From NCBI RefSeq assembly GCF_001949145.1, contig NW_019091926.1, positions 1 through 18,242 on the forward strand: a DNA stretch of 18,242 nt. Reading direction: 5' to 3'. The position numbers were made by a program, and so were the translations under genes. Origin of the DNA: Acanthaster planci. Its lineage: Eukaryota > Echinodermata > Asteroidea > Valvatida > Acanthasteridae. This document shows positions 9,185 to 18,228 of the stretch, in pieces. The notes beneath the pieces are model-generated. The model searched no databases. It was not told the DNA's origin and saw only the letters and a program-made list of their open reading frames with translations. The stretch's first letter is position 1, and each line of letters opens with the position of its first letter.

Positions 9185-11274
9185 GCTATGTATACTTAAA
9201 CATGACCTCCTGTAACCTTCTTGTTGCGTGGTGCTCCCAGTTTGAGAAAAATGAACCACACTTAGTTGTATAAAACGGCATGGGTTAGAAGACAAACTGC
9301 AATTTTGATCACTTCCTGGTCGTAAGTGTAAAAGTAATACGTGAATCCACTCCGTTCCGATTAAACTAACCCTACTGCGTATGAGCTGGAGGAGTGGACG
9401 AAATAAAGGGCAAATAAATTTAATGCGCATGCACATTCAAACACGTTTGTAGATGTTAATAATTCTCCTTTGAACGTTGGGTTTTGCAGGAAGTGTATGT
9501 GCTGGTACAGCTGTTTCTCACCAATGACGCGGGTTTGTACTATGATATTCTTAAATTACCCTTTGAACTTTTTGTCTGGTGTTCCGTCAAACTATGTTTA
9601 AGGGACATTGTGTAAAAACGGTTGCAGTTTTTATCGTCCAAAGTGAATGGTTTCTTGTCACAAAAATTGATTCACAATCTCAAGCGCGTTTTGCAAAAAA
9701 ATAATGATTTCATCAGACAAAGCGCCCTATTATTACTCCCGTTCCCGCAAAAAGGACATGTGAATACCCCCAGCAACACAAAGACGAGTCTATCGGGTGT
9801 CACAAATTCAATACTCTCATTTAACTGAATACAAATTCTAACTTTCTGTTTGCATCATGCAGCGCTCCACGCCCTAGATTTAAGGCAAAAGTACAAACTT
9901 CAACCGTGAATAACGTAACAGGTAATTAAAGACACACTCAAAACCTGTGTTCTGGCGGGTTTCCTTTTAAAATTTTTTATTTACTCCACGTCTATGCCAG
10001 CAATGCTCAACGTTCAGCACGGAATTGTACGCGTGATCAGTCTGTTTAGTTCCTCATAGTGCAATGCCAACTATAATACAGAAATAAACCTTTACCCTCG
10101 GCACTCATGCTCTCTGGATATTTCTCTGGATACATGCAGGAAAATGTAAACAAAGTTATAGACAGACTGGGAAAATAATGAAACTACACTAATGAAACGA
10201 GATAAACATCGTTGGCGAATGGTTGTTTCCTCAAGCCATGAAGAGCACTGATAATTTGTTGGAATTTGTACCATGTCTGTGATGCCGCTGAATGGCACCA
10301 AGTAATCATTAACTTCTGTTCATGGAACAGCGGCATACCCGACACACAGGAGGAAAGAAGTCAATCTGGACACTTTAACATTGTTCTTATTCGGGGCTCA
10401 GAAATCCTTGTTTTCCCTGTTTATTTTAATATAATTGATTTTATTTTGGTTCTAACCTGAATATCATTCAATAAGTTGAAACATGCATCCTGTATCCCCT
10501 ATAAAATGGACGTGATATCCTTTAATGTAAACAACATGTGCATTATACGTGACTGTTTTGTGCCTTGTTTAGTTTGTTCCAGTAATGCACTGACAGCAGT
10601 GAAAAAGAACAGTCAGAAAAATCTTTGCAGACCGCTTCCCTCAGTGAAACTGGATTAAATGTGCCATTTAATCTTCACTTGTGCAGATACTGACATGTAC
10701 ATGTTTGGACCAAACTCGTGTGCCTCAGCAACGGCCAAGTTAAAGTACGTGCCGTAGCCTGAAAACAAGTTAAGATTGTAATTTACAACCCATTTCTTGT
10801 TTGGGTCTTCCTTGTATCCCTCCGTCCAAATATACACATGCATAATTTATGCCTTCTTTGGAAATGCAGTTTTCAAAGCAGGAAGTAAGCAAAACATTTC
10901 CGGGTCACTTTGGACAAGTGAGATAAACATCTCATTGCTGTTGAAACTATGAGTAGTTTGATGGCACATGTTGAACTATGTGAAGTACGGGTAACTTCGT
11001 GTCTTTTGATGTTTATATTTTGGCTCGTTCCTGAAGGCATTTTAATTGACTTTAATGACACTTGTTGATTATGAGTATGTCTTGTAAGGTTTGGAAAATG
11101 AGCCTAATTGTTCATTGTAAAAATATATTCATGTGTATGGAGACTGCCCTGTCATACATGAGGACGCTGGCTGAAGGTTGTCCAGTTTTCATGAGGTCGT
11201 GTGTCATTTAAAGGCCATAGTTAAGGCCTAGGTTTAACCTCATCTTACAAAGGGGTAAAGACAGTGGCGTGGTA

Positions 11275-11336
11275 ACACTATGAATTTCAGCACCATGAAT
11301 TTGCAGTTAATTTCCAGTTTCACTGTGAAATTGTTT
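11275..11336 (+). repeat. Dispersed repeat copy A
   Basis: Contains CTATGAATTTCAGCACC, then TGCAGTT and GTGAAATT. The same series of motifs occurs inverted at 13921-13985, so the two are diverged copies of one repeat family. Confidence 0.5.
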
Positions 11337-13059
11337 TTTCCCTGCAACTTCGTGGCAGTTCACATGGTGAAAACAACGTGAAAATGCAGTGAGCACATCT
11401 AGGGGGCCTTCCTCATTAACTTTGCGGTGGGGCTAATCCTTTAAATGCTTTACGGACCCATTATCTGAATCCCTCATAAAAAGTACCATTACCTGTATTC
11501 TTATTGTGGTGGTGACAGGTGTAAATGTACACTGAACACCCCAATCACAATATTCGAATCCTTGCAATGTACATGTAACCCCGGCCAGGTTGTTCATACA
11601 CTACATCATGGCCTGTACCTGAATGAGAACATTGTAGGGACTTCAGTAAAACGACTACCCACGAATTATGTCACCTCACAGAAACATTTATTTCAATTTT
11701 CTGGCATATCTGTGAAATGTTATATTTAATTTGGTTGAGTAGAGCTATACTCACGAATATTCTGCAGTCAGCACCGAGTGCACTCTGTTATACATGATGT
11801 TGGAGCAGAAAACACTAGTGCCAAAAAGAATGTTGAAATTGGGGGAAGAAGCAGACTAGTGAAAATTCTGCTTATGGACTAGTAAAAAGCCATCACTGCT
11901 GGTCCGGCTGGCAAGTGAGAAAAACGTTACGGGCAAACCCTGTCCATGCACGATGTCATATGTACACTGCGTTTGCTGGATTGGACAATGATGCACATGC
12001 CGTTGCTATCCTCGCTCGCTCTGATGCTACATTGTCGGCTTTGTTATTCCACCACTTTGTATACTTTGTATAGTTTCACAGTCTTTTGGCAATTCCATAA
12101 TTCGGTGTGGTAACTTCACCACTCAATGTGCCTTTTGCCCACAAAAGTTGGAAGTATGTCTTCTGGTATGTGGTCAAAGGGGGGGGTGTTGTGACATCTA
12201 ACACCAAGTTTCATGAAATTTTATTAATCATGTCACATTTTAGGGCTGAAAAAAAGCTTGTGTCCTTCCTCCATGGTTCTACATAAACAAAATGTGCTTA
12301 TCAACTTTTCAGCTGCATCCGGCAAATTTGAGCCATCGTAGGTGTATCCATCTCTTCTCACAGCTCAAAAAAAGGAAAAAACAATCCTGTTTTTCCTAGG
12401 AAAGACAGGATCCCGTCTTCACAAAACACCTGCTTTACATTCACAACATGTGGAAAGAACATTTTGTGGTTTTCACAAGTTCCCTTCGCATTTCCTTATC
12501 ACGGTTTCTAAAACACGCACGCAATATTGCTTCATGCAAGGTTTCCGCTGGTTCCGGCCGCTGCGCCGTGCTACTGCCAAAAAGGTGTGATGGCAACGCG
12601 GCAACCAGTCCATGCATTAAAATAGCGTTGTGCAATTCACTGTACACACACACACAACTCTACGTGGCTGCACATAAAAAAATGATGTCGCAGAAAGTAC
12701 AAGTTACGTGTACTTCCCAGAACGTGATTAGTTGGATATTTAAAATGTACGTATTTTTTGTGTTCACAAATTTAATTTAAGGTAACATATATGTTGCTTG
12801 ATCGGCCTGAGGTGCAACACGACACGACACAACCTCACTAAAGGTTTCATTGGTGTCCGTGGGAGAGGGCGTTAAACTGGCATTGGATGAAATTTCAGGC
12901 TGGTCATGGTAAGAAAGACAGCAATAGGTGGAAAGGCTTGCGGTAGCAACATGCGAAGGCATATATATAAACTGGGAAGGAATATAAGTAAACTGGCATT
13001 GTTAGAAAATTATACCAGCCAACATCTACTCGGGTCATTTGCAAGAGTATGAGCCGTAT

Positions 13060-13093
13060 GCGCGACTGTCGACCGTGCAATGAACAGTCGCGC
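13060..13093. repeat. 10-bp stem hairpin
   Basis: GCGCGACTGT pairs exactly with ACAGTCGCGC across a 14-nt loop, in a GC-rich patch downstream of the kinase relic. Confidence 0.7.
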
Positions 13094-13449
13094 TGCGCGC
13101 TAGCTACGTCTTTACCTGTAGCACATGAGCCTCATACATTAAGCAGGCAATCACAACTGTTCAGGCTGTGGAATTATACCTTGAACTTGAAAGTGCTGCG
13201 CCGGTGATTTAAAACACGAGTCATTAAATGTGAGGAAAGTTTTGGAAATGTGGCAGTGTTCCTCAAATGACCACTGCCGGTTGGGCCAGTGATTTTGGAG
13301 AATGCAGTGGCTCAATGAATTTTTTCGTGGCCCCGTGCCAGCAGAGCATCGTCAAGATTGAGCGCGCATGAGGCATGAGTGTCATATACCCAGCAAGAAA
13401 TGAGACCGAGGGGTACCCTCCCAACATGTCCAATCCCTATACAAATTCC

Positions 13450-13575
13450 AGACTTGTTACTTAACACGTCCCCCAAGATGTCTGAAAGGAATTCCCCAGA
13501 TTCCTGCGAGACAATGACCAACACAAAGCAGGGGGGTTCTCTCCGTCTCATACCTTGCTGCATATGGCGTGTCAA
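13450..13575 (-). pseudogene. Possible kinase C-lobe remnant (helix G to helix I)
   Basis: The open frame encodes TRHMQQGMRRREPPCF, then LVIVSQESGEFLSDILGDVL. This echoes the RTK pattern L-x-x-G-x-R-M-x-x-P-x-x-C followed by RPTFSDILGxL, with the CW motif lost and a few residues deleted. Strand and order agree with the kinase relic upstream. The similarity is weak and judged by eye; no acceptor is clear. Confidence 0.3.
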
Positions 13576-13920
13576 GGGCTGACGCGACAGTGGATCTTGC
13601 TACAGTACGGTCCCTTGAGTTCGTGATGAGCGAGGAGTTTACACTCCAGACCTAAACAGGGGTATTCAGTCGCTCCTTTTGTTGGTAAATGCTGCGCTAA
13701 TTCCTGGCTGTCTATCACACTAATCTTTTATTACGCTTCTACAGTTAACCGCTGTTTTCACACCTTCCACAGTGGGAAGCTGGACCAATGTACCGTTACG
13801 AATTATAATAGGATCATCAGCTACCAAAATGTTGACGTGAAAAGGCCGTGAAACTGCTGTGAGCTAATCCGCTCCCAAGCTGATCAACTTTCCACCGTGA
13901 AAACGGGCTTACATTGCCTT

Positions 13921-13985
13921 AACAAAAATTTCACGGTGATTTAATGGTAAAACTGCATTTTCAAGGTGCTGAAAGTTCATAGTGG
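13921..13985 (-). repeat. Dispersed repeat copy B (inverted relative to copy A)
   Basis: On the minus strand it reads CTATGAACTTTCAGCACC, then TGCAGTT and GTGAAATTTTT, in the same order and spacing as copy A with small indels. Confidence 0.5.
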
Positions 13986-14350
13986 TATATTTTCCTACAA
14001 AGGAACACCTACCACTCAGTAGTCTTGTCTGATAAAATCTGGTGTCCAGTCAATGCCTGGAGATGGTATCTGTCCCGAACCAAGAACTCAGGATTACAAC
14101 AGCCAACCAGCGGGTAGGAATCCTCGTCTACACGAGTTATTAACAAATATAGAAAGATAAAATCGATAGAAAATCAAGAAGCTTAATTAGGTCCGTGTGG
14201 ATAGGACGGTGAATCCAGACATTGTTTTGTGAATAAGGTTTATTGTAGATCTTTTTTTTATATACTTCAGCTTTTTACTATACTTTTTATACTTGAAGCG
14301 TTCGAGTGTTCTTGGCAAAGATACAAGTCATACAGAGATGATATTTTTAC

Positions 14351-14461
14351 CATCGATTGCTGGACATAAATGTCCTCTCCTCGGGACAGGCCAAATTCAG
14401 AAACCTTTGCAGTCAGGTCTTCAGCAACAAGTATGTTCCTTGCGGCCAAATACAGTCTGTG
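14351..14461 (-). pseudogene. Kinase relic: catalytic and activation loop exon
   Basis: The frame reads HRLYLAARNILVAEDLTAK, then VSEFGLSRGEDIYVQQSM, ending at ATG|GTAAAA. LAARNIL and the FGLSRGEDIY activation segment identify a receptor tyrosine kinase. The HRD aspartate is lost: CTG TAT stands where one GAC codon is expected. The DFG aspartate is Glu. A TGA lies immediately upstream in frame. The activation-loop tyrosine (in DIY) is kept. The following RLPVRW-type exon was not found in 12.8-14.3 kb. Confidence 0.85.
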
Positions 14462-14585
14462 TCAGATAGATAATACGCAGAAATCTACTTTGTCTTTATA
14501 TGACAAGTGCAGTAAACCTGACTATAGTGACTTCCTGAAACTATCAGGACTGTGGGACTTTATTTATGATAACACATCTATGTAC

Positions 14586-14762
14586 CTGAAAGAAAGGTCA
14601 CATTCCCAGCTTTTTTATTTTGGTTTGTCTCAAGAACCGTTGGGTGAGTGCCATCATGCAGGCATGTGCCCAACAAGCCAACGACGTTCGGATGTGCCTT
14701 GATTTTAGCCATCGTCCGAAATTCGGCCATGAAATCCTTGGATGCTTTTTTTGTTGCACATT
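14586..14762 (-). pseudogene. Kinase relic: helix C and hinge exon
   Basis: Segment of 177 nt, phase 1 at both ends, from TTTCTCTTCTCGCAG|AA to TTTCAG|GTACAT. It encodes KDFMAEFRTMAKIKAHPNVV, then GLLGTCLHDGTHPTVLE. The salt-bridge glutamate of helix C (in FMAE) is kept. After VLE the text departs from the family (TNQNKKAGNVTFLS), keeping only a GN-x-x-x-FL echo of helix D. Without the donor the frame meets a TAG at once. The upstream junction fits in phase: G plus AA gives Glu. Confidence 0.82.
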
Positions 14763-14952
14763 CTGCGAGAAGAGAAACAGTATTCTTGTAGTTATTTCAT
14801 AATCTTTCTGATAGTGTGTCCTGATCCTGTTAATCATATGCTAACGAACAGATGTTCAGTGACAAATGTCAGTTGCAATTAAACAGATACGATGAAAACA
14901 GGTGTTTTTTAACAAATTAAAGTTAAGGATGAATAATTCTTGACACTTGTAC

Positions 14953-15120
14953 CTTTGAGCATTATAACAGCGACTTTCAAGATTTTACCAATGGCGTACA
15001 GGCTACCGGCTCGTACTTCCCCGAAGTTGCCCTTGCCAAGAACCTTATCCTCAACCCTAAGATTCCGCCATTTTATTTTTATTTTATCTTTGCGACTCCG
15101 TGCCGTGCATGTCAGATTTA
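14953..15120 (-). pseudogene. Kinase relic: juxtamembrane and glycine-rich loop exon
   Basis: Open segment of 168 nt, phase 1 at both ends, between ATCAG|TA and AAAG|GTACAAG. It encodes a basic juxtamembrane stretch (RKDKIKIKW), then NLRVEDKVLGKGNFGEVRAG and LKVAVIMLK. The invariant lysine of the VAVK motif is Ile, from ATA instead of AAA, a single-base difference. The rest of the N-lobe beta sheet is well kept, which argues for recent decay or for selection on a pseudokinase fold. Confidence 0.8.
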
Positions 15121-15702
15121 CTGATTACATACAGATCCTGTACTGACAGACACATAAAATCTTAGACACATACAAGAACATAAGCATGGAAGTGAACTGC
15201 CAGTAAAAAAATATAAATTAACAACAAACAGTTAACACGTGAAATTCACATGACCATATAGCTGGAGTATACTTGTGATATGCATGCAAATTTTAATAAC
15301 GATGCTGGAGGTGAATTTTGTTTTTGCTTTTCTTGTTCAATCCTTGTAGAAATCAAGGGAAACGACACAGCACGAAATGCTTTCTAAAGAGAAATTCATA
15401 CATGCTCTTTGAAATAATTTTCTGTCATCGACTTCTCACCCACCCTTAAGCAAATCAATTTGCATGCTTTGTTGGCCCTGGGCTGGACCAAGAGAGGGCG
15501 TAATTTTCTTAACAACAGAGGCTCCTTTTGTCGGACTTGCCCTTTGCTGTTTCACAAGCAACTGAGAAATGCACACGTTTTGATTGCATTGCTACCAACA
15601 AAATGAAAAGCCCCGACCAATACGGTTCCTTTGAACCGATGAGGGGATGTTTCTGCTCAAGGCCGATAGCGCAGGGAAAAAACCTTGTTATAATCAGCTT
15701 AC

Positions 15703-15860
15703 ATGTTCTTGAGTGTGGACAGTCCTTTGTGTCGAAGCACTGCATATGTAGCCAATTTGTTTTCTCCGCATGACACATCCAGTGCTGACGGCAGCAGCAG
15801 CAACTGGGATCACCCCCGGGACAATGGCTGCCGTAGTTGGTGCACAGTTTGGTGCAATGG
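15703..15860 (-). pseudogene. Transmembrane exon of the kinase relic
   Basis: The frame encodes TTAAIVPGVIPVAAAAVSTG then CVMRRKQ, a hydrophobic stretch of about 21 residues followed by a basic stop-transfer cluster. The exon ends at CAT|GTAAGC. The start could be 15860 (GCTAGCAG|CC) or 15869 (CCATAG|TT), both in the same frame. The two prolines within the segment are unusual but tolerated. The phase 0 donor does not match the phase 1 start of the next recognised exon, so either an exon is missing or splicing is broken. Confidence 0.6.
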
Positions 15861-16010
15861 CTGCTAGAACTATGGGGTTGCAATTCACACAAAATCAGAA
15901 GTATGAATCACACTCATTGGCTTAGAATCGACACACATGCTTGCGGTACTATCCATTATGTTAACCTCCTGACGCGCAAAGAATGTTTCCTCGACATGTC
16001 AAAAGCTTAC

Positions 16011-16042
16011 CATCAGCGACCGTGATTTCTAGCATCTCCGTT
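16011..16042 (-). pseudogene. Possible membrane-proximal ectodomain mini-exon of the kinase relic
   Basis: Between a GATTTCAG acceptor and a G|GTAAGC donor, 32 nt encode TEMLEITVAD plus one base. This looks like the last strand of an Ig-like domain. The phase 1 end matches the phase 1 start of the transmembrane exon. The exon is very short and the acceptor may be spurious; the open frame can be read back only to a TGA just upstream. Confidence 0.35.
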
Positions 16043-16708
16043 CTGAAATCATTTCCACTCGTTCACATGCATGCACATGTAGGTAACGTTCCATTGTTAA
16101 TACTTTGAGGCATTTAAAACGTTCTATCCATAACCAATTGGTGTGAAATTTGACATTCGTGGAAAGACATCCATTTGGAGTATTCTTTTGAAGTGTTAAA
16201 TCATTACTCACATATCAATAAGGTTTGCTCATTACAATGGGACTGTGTTTCGTTAACGAGGCTCTTTCCATTTTGTTATCAGGAAAACTCCTTCCTCCAT
16301 GGGATTTTTTCACAGACTTTATTCATGGGCCGCCCATGTTTGCATTGAAAGCCAGGTCAAATCTCCAGAAATGGAACTTGCGACGGGAAATAAAAGCAAT
16401 ACAATGAGATTCCATTTTAATGCCATTATGCTCTGAGTATTTATTTAAAATTTGTGATTATTAAGCATACCCAAGTGTTTTGAGCCATTATAAAAATTTT
16501 GAAAGGAGGCCTGCAACACACGCCATTAATAAAATGGTCAGGTACCATCAAAATCAACAGTTTACAATTTATAAAACAGGGTTGGAAACAAGATTGAAAA
16601 TGGCTTCCTAATGAAGATCAGACCAGTTAGAACAGAAAAGAGGGAAACGGACCTCTCTTATGCATTCATTGGTGATTCTGTTCAGAATTCAAAACAGTGC
16701 TGTGACAA

Positions 16709-16714
16709 TTTATT
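16709..16714 (-). other. Possible polyadenylation signal of the RPTP gene
   Basis: AATAAA on the minus strand, about 630 nt downstream of the RPTP stop codon, and the first exact match found on that side. An ATTAAA variant lies slightly earlier, at 16759-16754. Either could end the transcript. There is no direct evidence. Confidence 0.3.
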
Positions 16715-17343
16715 GTGGGAAAACTGCCTGCAAATTAACTCACAACCTTTGCATTTAATACAATCACACTGAACCTACTGTTTCTTCATAAATTGTTAGA
16801 ACCATCATCTGGAGTAGTACGAAATAACCAACCATATAAGGAAAAACGAAAACTATATGTTAAAAACGAACTATACTTTTTTTCTGTTGAAGCTTGACAA
16901 GCACAGAAATACATAGATACAATTGCACTGAGTTGAACCTTTATGTCGGACACTATTGTCAGCAGACCTAATAATTCAAAAGAAATCTTTATCAATAGCA
17001 ACAAGATGAAATGAGTTATAGTAAAATGTCATTTGTATTTTCTTGAAGTCAGTAAAATAAAATGGCCACTGTGCGCATGCTGAAAAACAAGCGTTGTTGA
17101 TCACCACCGAAAGAATTTCCGTTTATATATGTTGAGAACAAAAATCACCTTTAACACAATTTTGAAAAATAGGTTGTGGTGAGCTATAACAAAATTCTTT
17201 GTACATTCAAATATACACTGAAAACCAAACTGATAAATCATCCTAGGCCTATTTCATTCAATCCAGTACAGCCTTTTTTTCCCCTTCTACATAAGGGGCA
17301 TACAATGGTTGACACAAAAAGACATGTTCCCGCGTCTGCTTGT

Positions 17344-17415
17344 CTAAAGGTTCTCGTACACGACGGACGAATCCAAGTTGGCCTGAAACACATCATAGCA
17401 CATTGAATAGTGGTT
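17344..17415 (-). CDS. Receptor protein tyrosine phosphatase, last coding exon and stop
   Basis: A strong acceptor (TTTTCTTTTTCAG) opens a 72-nt reading frame in phase 0. It encodes NHYSMCYDVFQANLDSSVVY then ENL and a TAG stop at 17346-17344. The segment matches the end of classical PTP domains, (E/D)QYxFCYDVVxxYLD, with His-Tyr and Met-Cys-Tyr at the expected places. Joined to the 18093-18228 exon it gives a continuous PTP C-terminus that stops about 10 residues after the domain, as in many receptor PTPs. The intron is 677 nt. The ectodomain, membrane segment and first PTP domain are outside the window. Confidence 0.9.
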   Translation of the reverse strand, partial: NHYSMCYDVFQANLDSSVVYENL

Positions 17416-18092
17416 CTGAAAAAGAAAATCCACAATAACTATGTTAGCCACAAATCAATGTCACAAAAGATCAATCCACAACAATACATCTTATCTATAA
17501 GTAAAAACAGGATAACAATGTAATCTCATGACGAAATTCCTTTCCTCAAGGTACTGAAGAACAAAAGTTTGCCTGAGTAAAGTTATACAGCCAATTCTCT
17601 TCTCAGACGATAGAAACGCATGCAGTACATTGAAAAAGCAGGCCGTGTTTACAAAATGTTACCTCCTTAATTCCCTGCTTCCAAATGTTGACAACTTAAA
17701 CGACTGTTTGGGGTGGGGGTGCTTGTGCTTGTTTAACAGTGTTTAAAGTCCCTACTTGTTATTTAAATTCTTCCTTTCGAGACTTACAAGCAATTCTGAA
17801 TTGATTGCTTCTAAAAGTGATGACATCATGTACAATTTCTATCACAATGACATCACAACAACAGCGCAATCAGTTGTCTGGAACAGCATATTACAAAAGT
17901 GCACTCAAGCGAAAAGGGAAGTTGAATAATTTCCACACATGAATAGGAGTTTTACGCAAAAAGGTGTGCATACGATTATCGCATTGAAGCGCCGCGCCTA
18001 CATGAAGCCCAAAATGAACCACTCTCCTAGAAGAAAAGGTAACAGATTTAAAATGCAGGTTTGTGTATTAGTGCACCTTAAAATACGCTTAC

Positions 18093-18228
18093 CATAGAGT
18101 ACATCATGCTACGATGCACAATACGTAGACGAAGAACTGCCTGAAACACGTCTACGACTTTTTCCGCTTGGAACTGTTCCATCATTGACATTAGGGTGCA
18201 ATATACTGCTGTTCGACCCAACCCATCG
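18093..18228 (-). CDS. Receptor protein tyrosine phosphatase, penultimate coding exon (catalytic P-loop)
   Basis: Exon of 136 nt between a TTGTTTAG acceptor and an ATG|GTAAGC donor. It encodes one partial codon plus 45 residues, starting DGLGRTAVYCTLMSMMEQ. This is the PTP signature loop (C-S-x-G-x-G-R-T) followed by helix alpha4. The catalytic cysteine codon would fall in the previous exon, beyond the right edge. AEKVVDVFQAVLRLR follows, the typical VVDVFQTVKxLR helix of classical PTPs. VYCTL after GRT resembles second (D2) domains of receptor PTPs, which end the protein. The signature has Ala in place of the usual Gly or Ser after GRT. The exon joins in phase 0 to the terminal exon at 17415. 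Confidence 0.93.

Larger units (their letters stand above)
9106..12400. other. Intergenic region between the kinase relic and the FTP-Ig gene
   Basis: It should contain the promoter of the FTP-Ig gene near 9110-9200. Otherwise there are short open frames only. The minus-strand frame at 10843-10655 is the most exon-like (a CTTGTTTTCAG acceptor lies inside it), but its product is not recognised. One dispersed repeat copy lies at 11275. Confidence 0.5.
14351..16011 (-). pseudogene. Receptor tyrosine kinase relic (TM, juxtamembrane, partial kinase domain), catalytically dead
   Basis: Segments in order along the minus strand are a short ectodomain-like tail (16042-16011), a transmembrane exon (about 15860-15703), juxtamembrane plus glycine loop (15120-14953), helix C (14762-14586), and catalytic plus activation loop (14461-14351). 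The glycine loop GKGNFGEV and the helix C segment KDFMAEFRTMAKIKAHPNVV are typical of animal RTKs. All three catalytic signatures are changed: VAVK reads VAVI, HRDLAARN reads HRLYLAARN, and DFG reads EFG. A TGA stop (14464-14462) sits directly before the HR codons in that frame, and the helix D-E stretch (about 60 residues) is not found. No signal peptide or ectodomain was seen between this gene and the RPTP stop. This is most likely a truncated pseudogene; a spliced pseudokinase is the alternative. Confidence 0.8.
15870..17343. other. RPTP 3' UTR and intergenic DNA
   Basis: Strongly AT-rich with no recognisable domain on either strand, apart from the mini-exon at 16042-16011. An ectodomain for the kinase relic would have to lie here, and none was found. 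Confidence 0.55.

Noticed and set aside
9143-9436. Minus-strand open frame of 97 codons just upstream of the FTP-Ig start codon
   Set aside because: It lies in the promoter or 5' UTR zone and has no domain or clear splice sites; it is treated as a chance frame.
12777-12962. Minus-strand frame ending in ATYMLP and a stop, considered as the C-terminal tail of the kinase relic
   Set aside because: Low-complexity Ser/Thr/Pro text with no family motif and no clear acceptor; position alone is not enough.
15528-15773. Plus-strand open frame of 81 codons
   Set aside because: It runs antisense to the transmembrane exon of the kinase relic and shows no domain.
17176-17406. Plus-strand open frame of 76 codons
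   Set aside because: It is antisense to the RPTP terminal exon, which has far stronger evidence.
18001-18040. A TTTTCTTCTAG acceptor considered as the start of the last RPTP exon
   Set aside because: The following frame gives non-PTP residues and soon stops, whereas the acceptor before 17415 gives a PTP-like C-terminus in the correct phase.
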